From the NCBI GenBank assembly GCA_018224315.1, contig JAGTVF010000351.1, forward strand, positions 1 through 9,804: 9,804 nucleotides of DNA. The letters run 5' to 3'. This document shows positions 1-6,304 of this stretch, piece by piece. A program made the translations under genes and the position numbers. This stretch comes from Desulfobacterales bacterium (GTDB taxonomy: Bacteria; Desulfobacterota; Desulfobacteria; Desulfobacterales; Desulfosalsimonadaceae). The notes beneath the pieces were generated by a model. The model was not told the origin of the DNA. It ran no database searches and saw only the letters and a list, made by a program, of their open reading frames with translations. The first letter of the stretch is position 1. Each line of letters begins with the position of its first letter.

Positions 1-649
1 CCAGGTAGGAAAACAGCCGGGTGGCCTCCACGCTGTTGATCACCGGCATTAGCTCGTCTTTTTTCTTGATATGAGGGAAAAACATGGTGGGCGAATAGCG
101 GTGCTGCACCTTGATGGGATGAACACAGACCTGGCCCTGATAGTTGTAGACATCAATGAGCACCTGGGTGGTCTCCCGGATGCGGGCGATGGCCTTGAAA
201 GAATGCCGGTTTCTCAGGATTCCGAAATAGGCTGTGGTATTGAGCTCAAACAAATACGGACAGGTGATGAAAAAAAAATCCCCGATCATCAGGTCCGTGG
301 CCCAGACATGCTGCAGATCCGACAATGAATCAAAAACATAGCAGACATCCCGCCCCTGCCGGGTGATAATGCTATGGACCTCGGCGGAAAAGGACTCAAA
401 TCCGTTTTCGGTTCTTAAGTGATAGACGACAACATTATCGCGGGGCTCCACCAGCGGAATATGCCGGGCAAAACGCATGTAGACCACCCGTTCATTTCTT
501 GCCAGTGCGCTGCTGACAAAGGGCGTTACAAGACGCTGGTAATCATCGATGCTGTCGACCTGCCAGACCACGTTATCGCCACGGCGCAGGTGATCAATGA
601 TTGTATCCAGGCTTGGCCAGCCTGTGCTGACATGGGAGTAGTAAGCCAT
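1..649 (-). CDS. KaiC/RecA-like N-terminal domain protein, partial (probable PEP/pyruvate-binding family)
   Basis: An uninterrupted minus-strand reading frame begins with ATG at 649 and runs off the left edge after 216 codons. It opens with a STGWPSLDTIIDHLRRGD-type stretch, like the start of KaiC/GvpD-type RecA-fold ATPases. Where a Walker A GxxxxGKT is expected it reads GDNVVWQVDS, so the P-loop is degenerate and ATP binding by this domain is doubtful. The downstream parts VVYMRFARHIP, DVCYVFDSLSDL, FFFITCPYLFEL and VQHRYSPTM match, from memory, the N-terminal region of Desulfobacterota proteins that carry a pyruvate-phosphate-dikinase-like ATP-grasp domain further on. That second domain would lie outside the window, so the fusion is inference. 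No strong Shine-Dalgarno precedes the ATG, and an in-frame GTG five codons upstream is an alternative start. The gene is divergent from the DUF1638 gene. Confidence 0.75.
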   Translation of the reverse strand, partial: MAYYSHVSTGWPSLDTIIDHLRRGDNVVWQVDSIDDYQRLVTPFVSSALARNERVVYMRFARHIPLVEPRDNVVVYHLRTENGFESFSAEVHSIITRQGRDVCYVFDSLSDLQHVWATDLMIGDFFFITCPYLFELNTTAYFGILRNRHSFKAIARIRETTQVLIDVYNYQGQVCVHPIKVQHRYSPTMFFPHIKKKDELMPVINSVEATRLFSYL

Positions 650-736
650 TGTTGAAATCTTCACGCTTTATCAAAAGGATTCAGACAGCATTGACCGGAT
701 GGCGGTTTCAGAACGACGCTTTGGGCCTTTCTATTA

Positions 737-764
737 ATTATCACAGTTTGTGCCATATTGAAAA
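737..764 (-). promoter_or_regulatory. Candidate sigma70 promoter for the KaiC-like gene
   Basis: Read on the minus strand, TTTTCA (764-759) is followed after 16 bases by GATAAT (742-737). A TG one base upstream of it gives the extended -10 TGTGATAAT. It would start transcription near 730, leaving an untranslated leader of about 80 bases before the ATG at 649. The -10 is good and the -35 is 4 of 6, so this is only a motif match. Confidence 0.35.
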
Positions 765-911
765 CAGGGTTTCAACAACACAGCAGACCGGAATTTGATT
801 TTTATTCAATACCGCTACCGAACGTTATATCCCGTTTTGCGCCACGGTAGCAAAAAGCGACCGCATGGCTGACATCTCATTTCATCAAACAAATAACCTT
901 CTGAAATAAAA

Positions 912-925
912 TTAAATTAATTTAA
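912..925. repeat. Perfect 14-base AT palindrome
   Basis: TTAAATTAATTTAA is identical to its own reverse complement. It lies in the AT-rich block upstream of the DUF1638 gene, overlapping one of the weak -35 matches. It could be a regulator site or an UP-like element, but low-complexity AT sequence produces such palindromes readily. Confidence 0.3.
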
Positions 926-966
926 CTTCATTCTATATTGAGCATACTGGCATCAATTTTGTATTC

Positions 967-978
967 TTTGTTAACAAA
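967..978. promoter_or_regulatory. Palindromic operator-like site TTTGTTAACAAA
   Basis: This 12-base perfect palindrome lies about 62 bases before the DUF1638 start. It directly adjoins a possible -10 element (TATTCT, 962-967). A dimeric repressor bound here could block the DUF1638-gdx transcript. No regulator gene is adjacent and I cannot assign the site to a known family. Confidence 0.3.
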
Positions 979-1040
979 AAGAAAAAAAACGCTTCAATGA
1001 CATCCAAACCCAAACCTTGAAAAGGATAAAGGCATTGATC

Positions 1041-1673
1041 ATGAATTTTGAAAACATCGCCATTGTATCTTGCGGCACACTGAGCCCGGAACTCAATTAC
1101 CTGCGCCAGGAAGGATTCCTAAACCCGGCGCATTTGTACTTCACCACCCCCGGACTCCATGAAGATCCCCGGGAACTGGAAAACCAGCTCACGGATAAGA
1201 TCCGAAAAGCACAGGAGAAAACCGAAAAAATCCTTGTTGTTTATGGCGGGAAGTTCTGCTATGTCAATATCGGTGACGTTACCCGGACCATTGACACGGT
1301 GATCCAGGAACAGGGCGGCAATATCGCCCGGATTAACGCCACCCATTGCATGGACATGCTCGCAGGCAAAGACCAGCGACAGGAACTGGCAAACGGGGAA
1401 AAAGTGCTGTGGCTCACCCCTGGATGGATCAAATTCCGCCATCAGGTATACAAGGGATGGGACAAGGGGCTGGCCAATGAAAATTTCCCCAAACATACCG
1501 GCGGTGCCATGGTACTTGACGCCATCGGTTTTATGGACCAGTACATGGCGGAAAAGCCCGAGGAACTGCTGGAATATTCGGACTGGATGGGCATACCCAT
1601 CCAGCCCTGTCCCATTACCCTCGAACGCTTCAAATCCCTTCTTGAGGAGCAGGCCATTGCCCTGGCAGGCTGA
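1041..1673 (+). CDS. DUF1638 domain protein
   Basis: The protein has 210 residues from the ATG at 1041. I prefer this start to the upstream in-frame TTG at 1017 because AAAGG at 1028-1032 sits 8 bases before the ATG and because MNFENIAIVSCGTL begins exactly at the conserved first strand. The pattern matches DUF1638 (PF07796): an SCGTL motif at the N-terminus, a central VVYGGKFC strand-loop, then THCMDMLAG and LTPGW. The recurring cysteines (in SCG, in KFC and in HCMDML) are the kind of conserved positions that could bind a metal or cofactor. The family has no established biochemical function; from memory it is often found near corrinoid methyltransferase genes in methanogens, which are not present here. 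The exporter gene follows after 22 bases, so the two are probably co-transcribed. No signal peptide or membrane segment is visible, so it is probably cytoplasmic. Confidence 0.8.
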   Translation: MNFENIAIVSCGTLSPELNYLRQEGFLNPAHLYFTTPGLHEDPRELENQLTDKIRKAQEKTEKILVVYGGKFCYVNIGDVTRTIDTVIQEQGGNIARINATHCMDMLAGKDQRQELANGEKVLWLTPGWIKFRHQVYKGWDKGLANENFPKHTGGAMVLDAIGFMDQYMAEKPEELLEYSDWMGIPIQPCPITLERFKSLLEEQAIALAG

Positions 1674-1695
1674 AATAAAGGCAGAAAATTAGCCC

Positions 1696-2016
1696 ATGGT
1701 TTGGATTGTTCTGATTCTGGCCGGCTTATTTGAAACCGGCTGGGCCATTGGATTAAAATACACCCAGGGCTTTACCCGACTGTGGCCAAGTGTGTGGACT
1801 CTTTTGGCAATGCTGGCCAGCGTCTGGCTGCTGGGGCTTGCCATGAAAAGTCTGCCCGTGGGCACCGCCTATGCAGTATGGGTGGGCATTGGTGCGGTGG
1901 GCACCGTGATTCTGGGCATTGCACTGTTTGATGAGCCGGCCGGCGCCCTCCGGCTCATCAGCATCGGCTTAATCATTGCCGGAATCATCGGGCTCAAGCT
2001 GGCAAGCCCCACCTGA
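1696..2016 (+). CDS. gdx: Guanidinium exporter Gdx (SugE), small multidrug resistance family
   Basis: This 106-residue protein is built almost entirely of four membrane helices (about 2-20, 32-50, 57-76 and 84-103), the normal size for the SMR family. It aligns throughout with E. coli SugE/Gdx, including shared stretches such as [14 protein letters not shown] and GIIGLKL. The residues known to line the guanidinium site in Gdx-Clo are all present at the same numbers: Glu13, Trp16, Ser42, Tyr59 and Trp62. It should therefore act as a dual-topology dimer in the inner membrane that exchanges guanidinium for protons, rather than as a broad quaternary-ammonium pump. The Shine-Dalgarno is weak (AAAGG is 14 bases from the ATG), consistent with translation linked to the DUF1638 gene. 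No guanidine riboswitch is seen upstream, unlike many gdx genes. Confidence 0.93.
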   Translation: MVWIVLILAGLFETGWAIGLKYTQGFTRLWPSVWTLLAMLASVWLLGLAMKSLPVGTAYAVWVGIGAVGTVILGIALFDEPAGALRLISIGLIIAGIIGLKLASPT

Positions 2017-2075
2017 ACCCAATCCTACCGGTTTGGAAAGCTTCTTTATAACGAAAATCAAAAGATCTCAGGCCG

Positions 2076-2951
2076 CTATTTCTTATCGGAATAGTCATAC
2101 CAGCCCTTGCCGGTCTTTTCGCCGTATTCCCCCTTGACGTAATGTTCCACCACGCTGGGAGAAGGCCGCTGGGCCGGATCACCGGTTTCCTTGAAGCTTT
2201 CCATGGCCATGGTATAGGCCAGGTCAATGCCGGTGAGATCGTTTAAGCGGAACGGTCCCATGGGATGGCCGGCGCCGTAGACGCAGGCCTTGTCAATGTC
2301 TTCCACAGAGGCCACACCCATGTCCAGCAGCCACAGGGCCTCATGGTTAATTGCGCGAAATATGCGATTGAGCAGAAATCCGTCCACTTCCTTTTTCAGG
2401 TGCACGGGGACCTTTTCCAGGTTTCGGCACAGTTCCATGGAGATTTCCACTGTTTCATCGCCGGTATGAGGCCCCTGGACCACCTCCACCAGCTTCATGA
2501 CAAGAGCGGGATTGAAAAAATGCAGGTTGCACACTTTTTCCGGCCGCTTGGTGGCATCAGCGATTTTGGAGCTGACAATAAAGGAGCTGTTGGTGGCCAG
2601 AATGGCATGATCCGGGGTGATCCGTTCCAGGTCGGCAAAAATCTTTCTTTTCAGGTCCAGGACCTCAAGCACGGCCTCAATCACATAATCGGCCTCTTTG
2701 GCGGCATCCTCGAGACGCAGGGTAAAGCGGATGTTGTCTCTGGCCTGCCTGGCCTGCTCTTCGGTAAGTTTGCCCTTTTTGACCCGGCCGGGCAAATAAT
2801 TGTCCACAAAGGCTTCGGCCTTTTTGAGCACATCTTCCTTGACATCGGTGCAGACGGTTTTATACCCCTTTATGGCACACAGGGTGGCAATCTGATGCCC
2901 CATGTTGCCGGCCCCGACCACGGTAATGTTTTTTACGTCGTCGATGTTCAT
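2076..2951 (-). CDS. 3-hydroxyacyl-CoA (3-hydroxybutyryl-CoA) dehydrogenase
   Basis: This 291-residue, single-function enzyme has the usual two-domain layout of the short-chain family (about 280-310 residues). The N-terminal Rossmann fold shows GAGNMG at 13-18 and an acid at the end of strand 2 (Asp36), which favours NAD over NADP. The catalytic set is intact by comparison with clostridial Hbd: Ser123 (in NSS), His144 (HFFNPA), Glu156 and Asn195 (GFLLNR). The C-terminal dimerisation domain has ASVEDIDKA, GHPMGP and GKGWYDYS. It oxidises 3-hydroxyacyl-CoA to 3-oxoacyl-CoA, or the reverse, in beta-oxidation or butyrate-type metabolism; chain length cannot be read from the sequence. AAGGAG lies 6 bases before the ATG. 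No thiolase or acyl-CoA dehydrogenase is adjacent, so it appears to be a stand-alone transcription unit, convergent with gdx. I see no clear terminator in the 59 bases between the two stops. Confidence 0.93.
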   Translation of the reverse strand: MNIDDVKNITVVGAGNMGHQIATLCAIKGYKTVCTDVKEDVLKKAEAFVDNYLPGRVKKGKLTEEQARQARDNIRFTLRLEDAAKEADYVIEAVLEVLDLKRKIFADLERITPDHAILATNSSFIVSSKIADATKRPEKVCNLHFFNPALVMKLVEVVQGPHTGDETVEISMELCRNLEKVPVHLKKEVDGFLLNRIFRAINHEALWLLDMGVASVEDIDKACVYGAGHPMGPFRLNDLTGIDLAYTMAMESFKETGDPAQRPSPSVVEHYVKGEYGEKTGKGWYDYSDKK

Positions 2952-3244
2952 AATGTCTCCTTCTTCAATGTTTACGGGTTATTGGTTTTTTGGAAAAATC
3001 TCATTAAAACAATCAAAATTTCCTTGGGTCAACAGTTTTGTGCATGAACACGGGCAGAATTATATGAACAGTCGTTTCCCTCAGCAAACCCCTTTCCAAA
3101 CCGGTTTCTTCGGATCTCTGCGCACCGGACTTGAAAATGCCTTCCTGTTAGGGTAATGATGGACAAGGAAACGGCGCTCCACGGCCTGCCGCACAGAGCC
3201 GGCAGCCGCTTTTGGATCACCCCGGATGGCAATAAGGAGAGCTC
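2952..3244. other. Divergent intergenic region before rubrerythrin
   Basis: These 293 bases separate the minus-strand dehydrogenase from rubrerythrin. Besides the minus-strand promoter at 3003-3032, it holds a perfect 10-base palindrome AAACCGGTTT (3098-3107). A possible plus-strand promoter is TTGAAA (3131-3136) with AATGAT (3155-3160). A small hairpin CTGCCG (3186-3191)/CGGCAG (3200-3205) is followed closely by four Ts and could act as a leader attenuator. None of the plus-strand elements is strong. The short open frames here have no recognisable protein character. Confidence 0.4.
3003..3032 (-). promoter_or_regulatory. Sigma70-like promoter of the hydroxyacyl-CoA dehydrogenase gene
   Basis: On the minus strand TTGACC (3032-3027, 5 of 6) is followed after 18 bases by TTTAAT (3008-3003, 5 of 6). 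Transcription would begin near 2996, about 45 bases before the ATG and upstream of the AAGGAG Shine-Dalgarno (2962-2957). This is the best promoter match in the window. Confidence 0.55.
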
Positions 3245-3748
3245 ATGGAAGAAAAGACCCGAGAAAACGTATACACCGCCTTTATCGGCGAGGCCAAGGC
3301 CTACTTCAGGCTTCTGGCCTACGCGGAAAAAGCCGAGGAAGAAGAGGTTCCCCAAATCGCCCTTTTGTTCCGGGCCATTGCCGAAGCCGAGCGGGTGCAT
3401 GCCACCCGCCATTTAAACCTGGTCAGAGATCTGCTGGTCAAGGACACGGATACCAACCTGCTCGATTCTTTTAAACGCGAGCAGTCCATCAGTGAAAACG
3501 AATATCCGGAAATGATCAAGGCCGCCGAAGACGAGGGCGAAACCCAGGCAGCCATCACTTTCGGCCATGCCCGGGATGCAGAGGCCTATCATGCAAAGCT
3601 CTATGAGCGGGCCCTTTACCAGGTCATCAAAAACACGGTCAAGGCTTATCAGGTCTGCCAGGTCTGCGGGTATGTCACAGATAAAAAAGCCCCGCAGAAA
3701 TGCCCGGTGTGCGGCGCTCCCAGAGAAAAATTCAAAACTGTTGAATAA
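3245..3748 (+). CDS. Rubrerythrin
   Basis: The protein has 167 residues and begins at an ATG 5 bases after AAGGAG. The N-terminal four-helix diiron domain shows Glu16 (GEAKAY), Glu49 and His52 (EAERVH), and Glu113 and His116 (DAEAYH). Further acidic residues at 84-86 and in EGE (97-99) can supply the remaining ligand. The C-terminal rubredoxin-like domain has two CxxC pairs, Cys138/Cys141 and Cys153/Cys156, for one Fe(SCys)4 centre. This is the classic rubrerythrin order, with the rubredoxin part at the C-terminus. Its family role is cytoplasmic reduction of hydrogen peroxide in anaerobes, fed with electrons from NADH or rubredoxin. It is the first gene of a closely spaced plus-strand series. 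The 57-base gap to the next gene means it may be only partly co-transcribed. Its length is normal and no key residue is missing. Confidence 0.94.
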   Translation: MEEKTRENVYTAFIGEAKAYFRLLAYAEKAEEEEVPQIALLFRAIAEAERVHATRHLNLVRDLLVKDTDTNLLDSFKREQSISENEYPEMIKAAEDEGETQAAITFGHARDAEAYHAKLYERALYQVIKNTVKAYQVCQVCGYVTDKKAPQKCPVCGAPREKFKTVE

Positions 3749-3775
3749 AGCCTATAGACTGGCAAATCCAAAATA

Positions 3776-3790
3776 TCCCGGCATCCGGGA
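3776..3790 (+). other. Small intercistronic hairpin between rubrerythrin and PPC genes
   Basis: TCCCGG (3776-3781), a three-base loop CAT and CCGGGA (3785-3790) form a perfect 6-bp stem. It ends one base before the AAAGG Shine-Dalgarno region of the PPC gene. No T-run follows, so it is not a standard terminator. It could protect the downstream message or modulate translation. Confidence 0.35.
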
Positions 3791-3805
3791 GAAAGGCAGG
3801 ATCCC

Positions 3806-4243
3806 ATGACCATAATGAAAACAATCCAACCCGCAGAATGCTTTATGGGACGGCTCACCCACGGCGCGGATCTGCTCGATGAAATCACCGCCCTGTGCAG
3901 GGAAAAAAACATCCGGCTCGGACGCCTGGAGGCCATCGGCGCAGTCCAGCGGGCCCGGTTGGCCTATTATGACCAGAAAACACGGGAGTACCAGTTTTTC
4001 ACCCTGGACCAGCCCCTTGAAATCGCAAAGCTTTCGGGCAATATTTCCATAAAAGACGGCCAGCCCATGGTCCATGCCCATCTCACCCTGGCCGACGGGG
4101 CCGGAAACGCCTACGGGGGCCACCTGGCCCAGGGCACCGTGATTTTTGCCTGCGAGCTGATTGTTGAAAGCTACGACGGCCCTGTTTTTGAAAGAAAATA
4201 TGACGAGGAAACCGGTCTTCCCCTGTGGGCCACCGATATCTGA
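3806..4243 (+). CDS. PPC domain (DUF296) protein
   Basis: This 145-residue protein consists of essentially one PPC/DUF296 domain (PF03479). Visible family features are GRLTHGADLLDEI near the N-terminus, LGRLEAIGAVQRARLAYYD in the middle, SGNIS, and the conserved HAHLTLAD followed by GGHLAQGTVIFACELIVE. His90, His92 and His106 form the histidine set that can hold a metal in bacterial and archaeal members. In plants the domain is joined to AT-hooks and acts in DNA-binding proteins, but no AT-hook is present here. The role of free-standing prokaryotic members is not established, so 'DNA-binding' should not be assumed. The start at 3806 is supported by AAAGG 9 bases upstream; an in-frame ATG at 3815 is too far from a ribosome site. 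The metallophosphoesterase gene follows after 69 bases that contain a strong hairpin. Confidence 0.88.
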   Translation: MTIMKTIQPAECFMGRLTHGADLLDEITALCREKNIRLGRLEAIGAVQRARLAYYDQKTREYQFFTLDQPLEIAKLSGNISIKDGQPMVHAHLTLADGAGNAYGGHLAQGTVIFACELIVESYDGPVFERKYDEETGLPLWATDI

Positions 4244-4268
4244 TCGACAGCCCAAAAGCTCATAAAAT

Positions 4269-4300
4269 GCCGGCAGGCCGCCCCCGGTGGGCTTGCCGGC
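4269..4300 (+). other. Strong hairpin just upstream of the metallophosphoesterase ribosome site
   Basis: GCCGGCAGGCC (4269-4279) pairs with GGCTTGCCGGC (4290-4300), giving ten Watson-Crick pairs and one G-U pair around a 10-base loop. It ends four bases before the AGGA (4304-4307) that serves the ATG at 4313. There is no T-run after it, so it is unlikely to be an intrinsic terminator. A role in mRNA stability, partial termination or start-site accessibility is possible. Confidence 0.5.
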
Positions 4301-4312
4301 AACAGGAACGCC

Positions 4313-5491
4313 ATGAAATTTGCCCTGTTTGCCCTGACCATGACCGGCATCATGCTGATGATGCATTACGCGGTGTTCCGCAGCACTATTTCCTTTTTTC
4401 AGATCAGCCGCCCCGGGGTCCGGTATCTGTTGTATGGGGCCATGGTCCTGCTGAGCTTTTCTTTTATCACCGCTTTTGTGGCCATCCACTGGCGGGAAAA
4501 TCCCTGGACCATTGCTTATTACCGGTTTGCCGCTGTGTGGACTGGTTTTTTAATCCACAGCCTGAGCGCTGCAGCCGCCGCCTGGGTTCTGCTGGGAGCC
4601 TGCCGGCTGGCCGGGATTGGCCTGCCAATCAAAAGTATCGGCATGATTATGCTCGCCCTTGCGGTCATGGCTTCCGGCTATGGCCTCTGGTCGGCGTTTC
4701 ATCCGGTGGTCCGCTATGTTTCCGTGCCGGTTGCCCATCTGCCCGAGGCCTGGAAAAACAGCAAAATCGCAGTGCTTTCCGATCTGCACCTGGGGCTGAT
4801 GCACCAGCAGGGTTTTGCCCGGCAGACAGTCAAAACTGTCAACCGCCTGAAGCCGGATCTGGTGCTGATCACCGGAGATCTTGTCGACGGCATGGGCGGT
4901 CCCTATAAAGACAACCTCAAGCCCTTAAACGATCTGAAAGCCAAACACGGCTTGTTTTTTGTCACAGGCAACCACGAGCATTACGTGGGCATTGAAAAGG
5001 CATTGCAGCTCATTGAAAAGACCCCCTTGCGCGTTCTCGACAATGAAGCCGTGGAAATCAACGGGCTTGAGCTCCTGGGGATCAGCTACCCGGGCATTGG
5101 CTCTGTTGCGGATCTGCGCAATTTTACACAGGAAAAAACATCCGGGACCGTTCGTATTGTGATGTTTCACACCCCCACGGAAATGGGTATGCATAAAGAG
5201 GCCATCCGGGATCAGCACCTGGCCAACTACTGGATGCCCGACACCCGGTTTATCACCAACCGCGATCTCAACGCTGATCTTCAGATCTCCGGCCATACTC
5301 ACGGCGGCCAGATTTTTCCCTTCCAGTTTCTGACCCGATGGCTTTACCGGGGCCATGACCACGGGCTGAAAAAAATCGATGATTTCTGCCTCTACACCAC
5401 ATCCGGCACCGGCTCCTGGGGCCCGCCCATGCGAACCGCCGGCCGGCCTGAAATCGCCGTGCTCCGGCTTGTCAAAAACCAGGGGAAATGA
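4313..5491 (+). CDS. Membrane-anchored metallophosphoesterase (YkuE/YaeI-like)
   Basis: The protein has 392 residues. The N-terminal third is hydrophobic with about four membrane segments (near 1-20, 37-58, 71-95 and 107-127). From about 150 onward there is a calcineurin-like phosphoesterase domain. All signature blocks for the two-metal site are present: Asp157 and His159 (SDLHLG), Asp189 (GDLVDG), Asn220 and His221 (GNHEHY), His286 (FHTP) and His328/His330 (SGHTHGGQ). The stretch between His286 and the GHTHGGQ block, about 40 residues, is longer than I expect for YkuE-type enzymes and may form an extra loop. The substrate is unknown; family members range from lipid-related to nucleotide phosphoesterases. 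Which face of the membrane the catalytic domain occupies cannot be settled by eye. AGGA lies 5 bases before the start and the DUF364 gene begins 13 bases after the stop, so tight co-transcription is likely. Confidence 0.88.
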   Translation: MKFALFALTMTGIMLMMHYAVFRSTISFFQISRPGVRYLLYGAMVLLSFSFITAFVAIHWRENPWTIAYYRFAAVWTGFLIHSLSAAAAAWVLLGACRLAGIGLPIKSIGMIMLALAVMASGYGLWSAFHPVVRYVSVPVAHLPEAWKNSKIAVLSDLHLGLMHQQGFARQTVKTVNRLKPDLVLITGDLVDGMGGPYKDNLKPLNDLKAKHGLFFVTGNHEHYVGIEKALQLIEKTPLRVLDNEAVEINGLELLGISYPGIGSVADLRNFTQEKTSGTVRIVMFHTPTEMGMHKEAIRDQHLANYWMPDTRFITNRDLNADLQISGHTHGGQIFPFQFLTRWLYRGHDHGLKKIDDFCLYTTSGTGSWGPPMRTAGRPEIAVLRLVKNQGK

Positions 5492-5504
5492 TACAGGACA
5501 AACC

Positions 5505-6287
5505 ATGACAATCAATGAACGCATATACCGGTACGCAGTGGATACGGCCGCAGCCCATGAAATAAAAGATGTGCGCATCGGCCTGGGATATACCGCAGTA
5601 ATGATCGAAAACGGCCGGACCGGCCTTGCAGCCACGCCCAAAACCCATCTGCACCAGGGATGCACGGTGTTTACCGGCATGCTTCCCCTGATTGATAAAA
5701 ATGCAGAACAGCTGCTTGCCCTTGTCAATTCCAATGATCCCATTGAAACCGCCGTGGGACTGGCCACGGCCAATGCCCTGATCAATACCCCCAATGCTGA
5801 TCTGGATACCGGGGATGTGCTGACCAAAATCCAGGTCACAAGCAGCGACCGGGTGGCCATGGTGGGTCATTTTGCCCCCCTGGTCAAACCGATCCGGGAT
5901 GCGGGCGCGGAGCTCAACATATTTGAGCAGATTGCCACACCCGACCGGGGCATGCGCCCCTCATCGGAAATCCCCCAGAAGCTGCCCGGGTGCACAATCT
6001 GTTTGCTGACGGCCACGTCCATTATCAATAAAAGCTTTGATGATCTTATCGGCCACACCCGCAACTGCCGGGAGGTAATCCTGCTGGGAGCCTCCACGCC
6101 CCTGATCCCGGAAATCTTTGCAGACACACCGATTACCGGACTTTCCGGCGTCATTGTCACCCGGCCTGAAGAACTGCTCCACATTGTCAGCGCAGGCGGG
6201 GGCATGCGCCGGTTTAAAGGTGTTATTGAAAAAGTCAACCGCCCGGTCACTCAAGGCGACTCAGCGTCTTTGAAAAATGAAATCTGA
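5505..6287 (+). CDS. DUF4213/DUF364 protein (putative heavy-metal chelation family)
   Basis: I place the start at the ATG at 5505 (260 residues). AGGA is 6 bases upstream, and the frame further upstream overlaps the preceding gene and gives a proline-rich, non-family sequence. The N-terminal part (about 5-85) fits DUF4213, an enolase-N-like fold. The rest fits DUF364 (PF04016), a Rossmann-like domain: DRVAMVGHFAPLV (115-127), LLTATSIINKSFDDLI (167-182), LLGASTPLIPEIF (193-205) and GGGMRRF (231-237). The family name 'heavy-metal chelation' was assigned from structure and is not a demonstrated activity. A single Cys at 53, one at 163 and one at 188 do not form an obvious metal motif. It lies 13 bases after the metallophosphoesterase gene and 17 bases before the CysRS-like gene, the tightest part of the operon. 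Confidence 0.88.
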   Translation: MTINERIYRYAVDTAAAHEIKDVRIGLGYTAVMIENGRTGLAATPKTHLHQGCTVFTGMLPLIDKNAEQLLALVNSNDPIETAVGLATANALINTPNADLDTGDVLTKIQVTSSDRVAMVGHFAPLVKPIRDAGAELNIFEQIATPDRGMRPSSEIPQKLPGCTICLLTATSIINKSFDDLIGHTRNCREVILLGASTPLIPEIFADTPITGLSGVIVTRPEELLHIVSAGGGMRRFKGVIEKVNRPVTQGDSASLKNEI

Positions 6288-6304
6288 CCACAGGAACAAT
6301 TGAC

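Larger units (their letters stand above)
650..1040. other. Divergent intergenic region, no gene seen
   Basis: About 390 bases separate the minus-strand KaiC-like gene from the plus-strand DUF1638 gene. Reading both strands I find no coherent protein and no tRNA-like cloverleaf. The left half carries a candidate minus-strand promoter. The right half (about 880-985) is markedly AT-rich, unlike the rest of the window, and holds two perfect palindromes and weak plus-strand promoter matches. One is TTGAGC at 938-943 with TATTCT at 962-967 (18-base spacer); another is TTTAAC at 921-926 with CATACT at 943-948 (16-base spacer). I looked for a guanidine riboswitch because a guanidinium exporter lies downstream, and saw no paired ACGR-loop hairpins or ykkC-like core. 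Confidence 0.6.

Noticed and set aside
71..655. Plus-strand open frames at 71-328 and 419-655
   Set aside because: They are antisense shadows of the minus-strand KaiC-like gene, which is continuous from 649 to the window edge and gives a coherent protein.
1017..1040. TTG start adding eight residues to the DUF1638 protein
   Set aside because: The ATG at 1041 has AAAGG 8 bases upstream and begins at the conserved N-terminal strand; the added MKRIKALI segment has no support.
650..1040. Guanidine riboswitch upstream of the DUF1638-gdx pair
   Set aside because: I saw no tandem hairpins with ACGR loops and no conserved ykkC core. The gap directly before gdx is only 22 bases, too short for any of these classes.
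2265..3047. 260-codon plus-strand frame opposite the hydroxyacyl-CoA dehydrogenase
   Set aside because: It mirrors the dehydrogenase gene, whose motifs are complete. The plus-strand product is Gly/His/Phe-rich with no recognisable domain.
3038..3066. Plus-strand promoter TTGTGC with TATATG for rubrerythrin
   Set aside because: The spacer is 17 bases but the -35 matches only 3 of 6 and the leader would be over 170 bases. The TTGAAA/AATGAT pair at 3131-3160 is slightly better, and neither is convincing.
5379..5504. Upstream extension of the DUF364 protein by 42 codons
   Set aside because: It overlaps the metallophosphoesterase gene, is proline-rich and unlike the family, and the ATG at 5505 has AGGA at the right distance.
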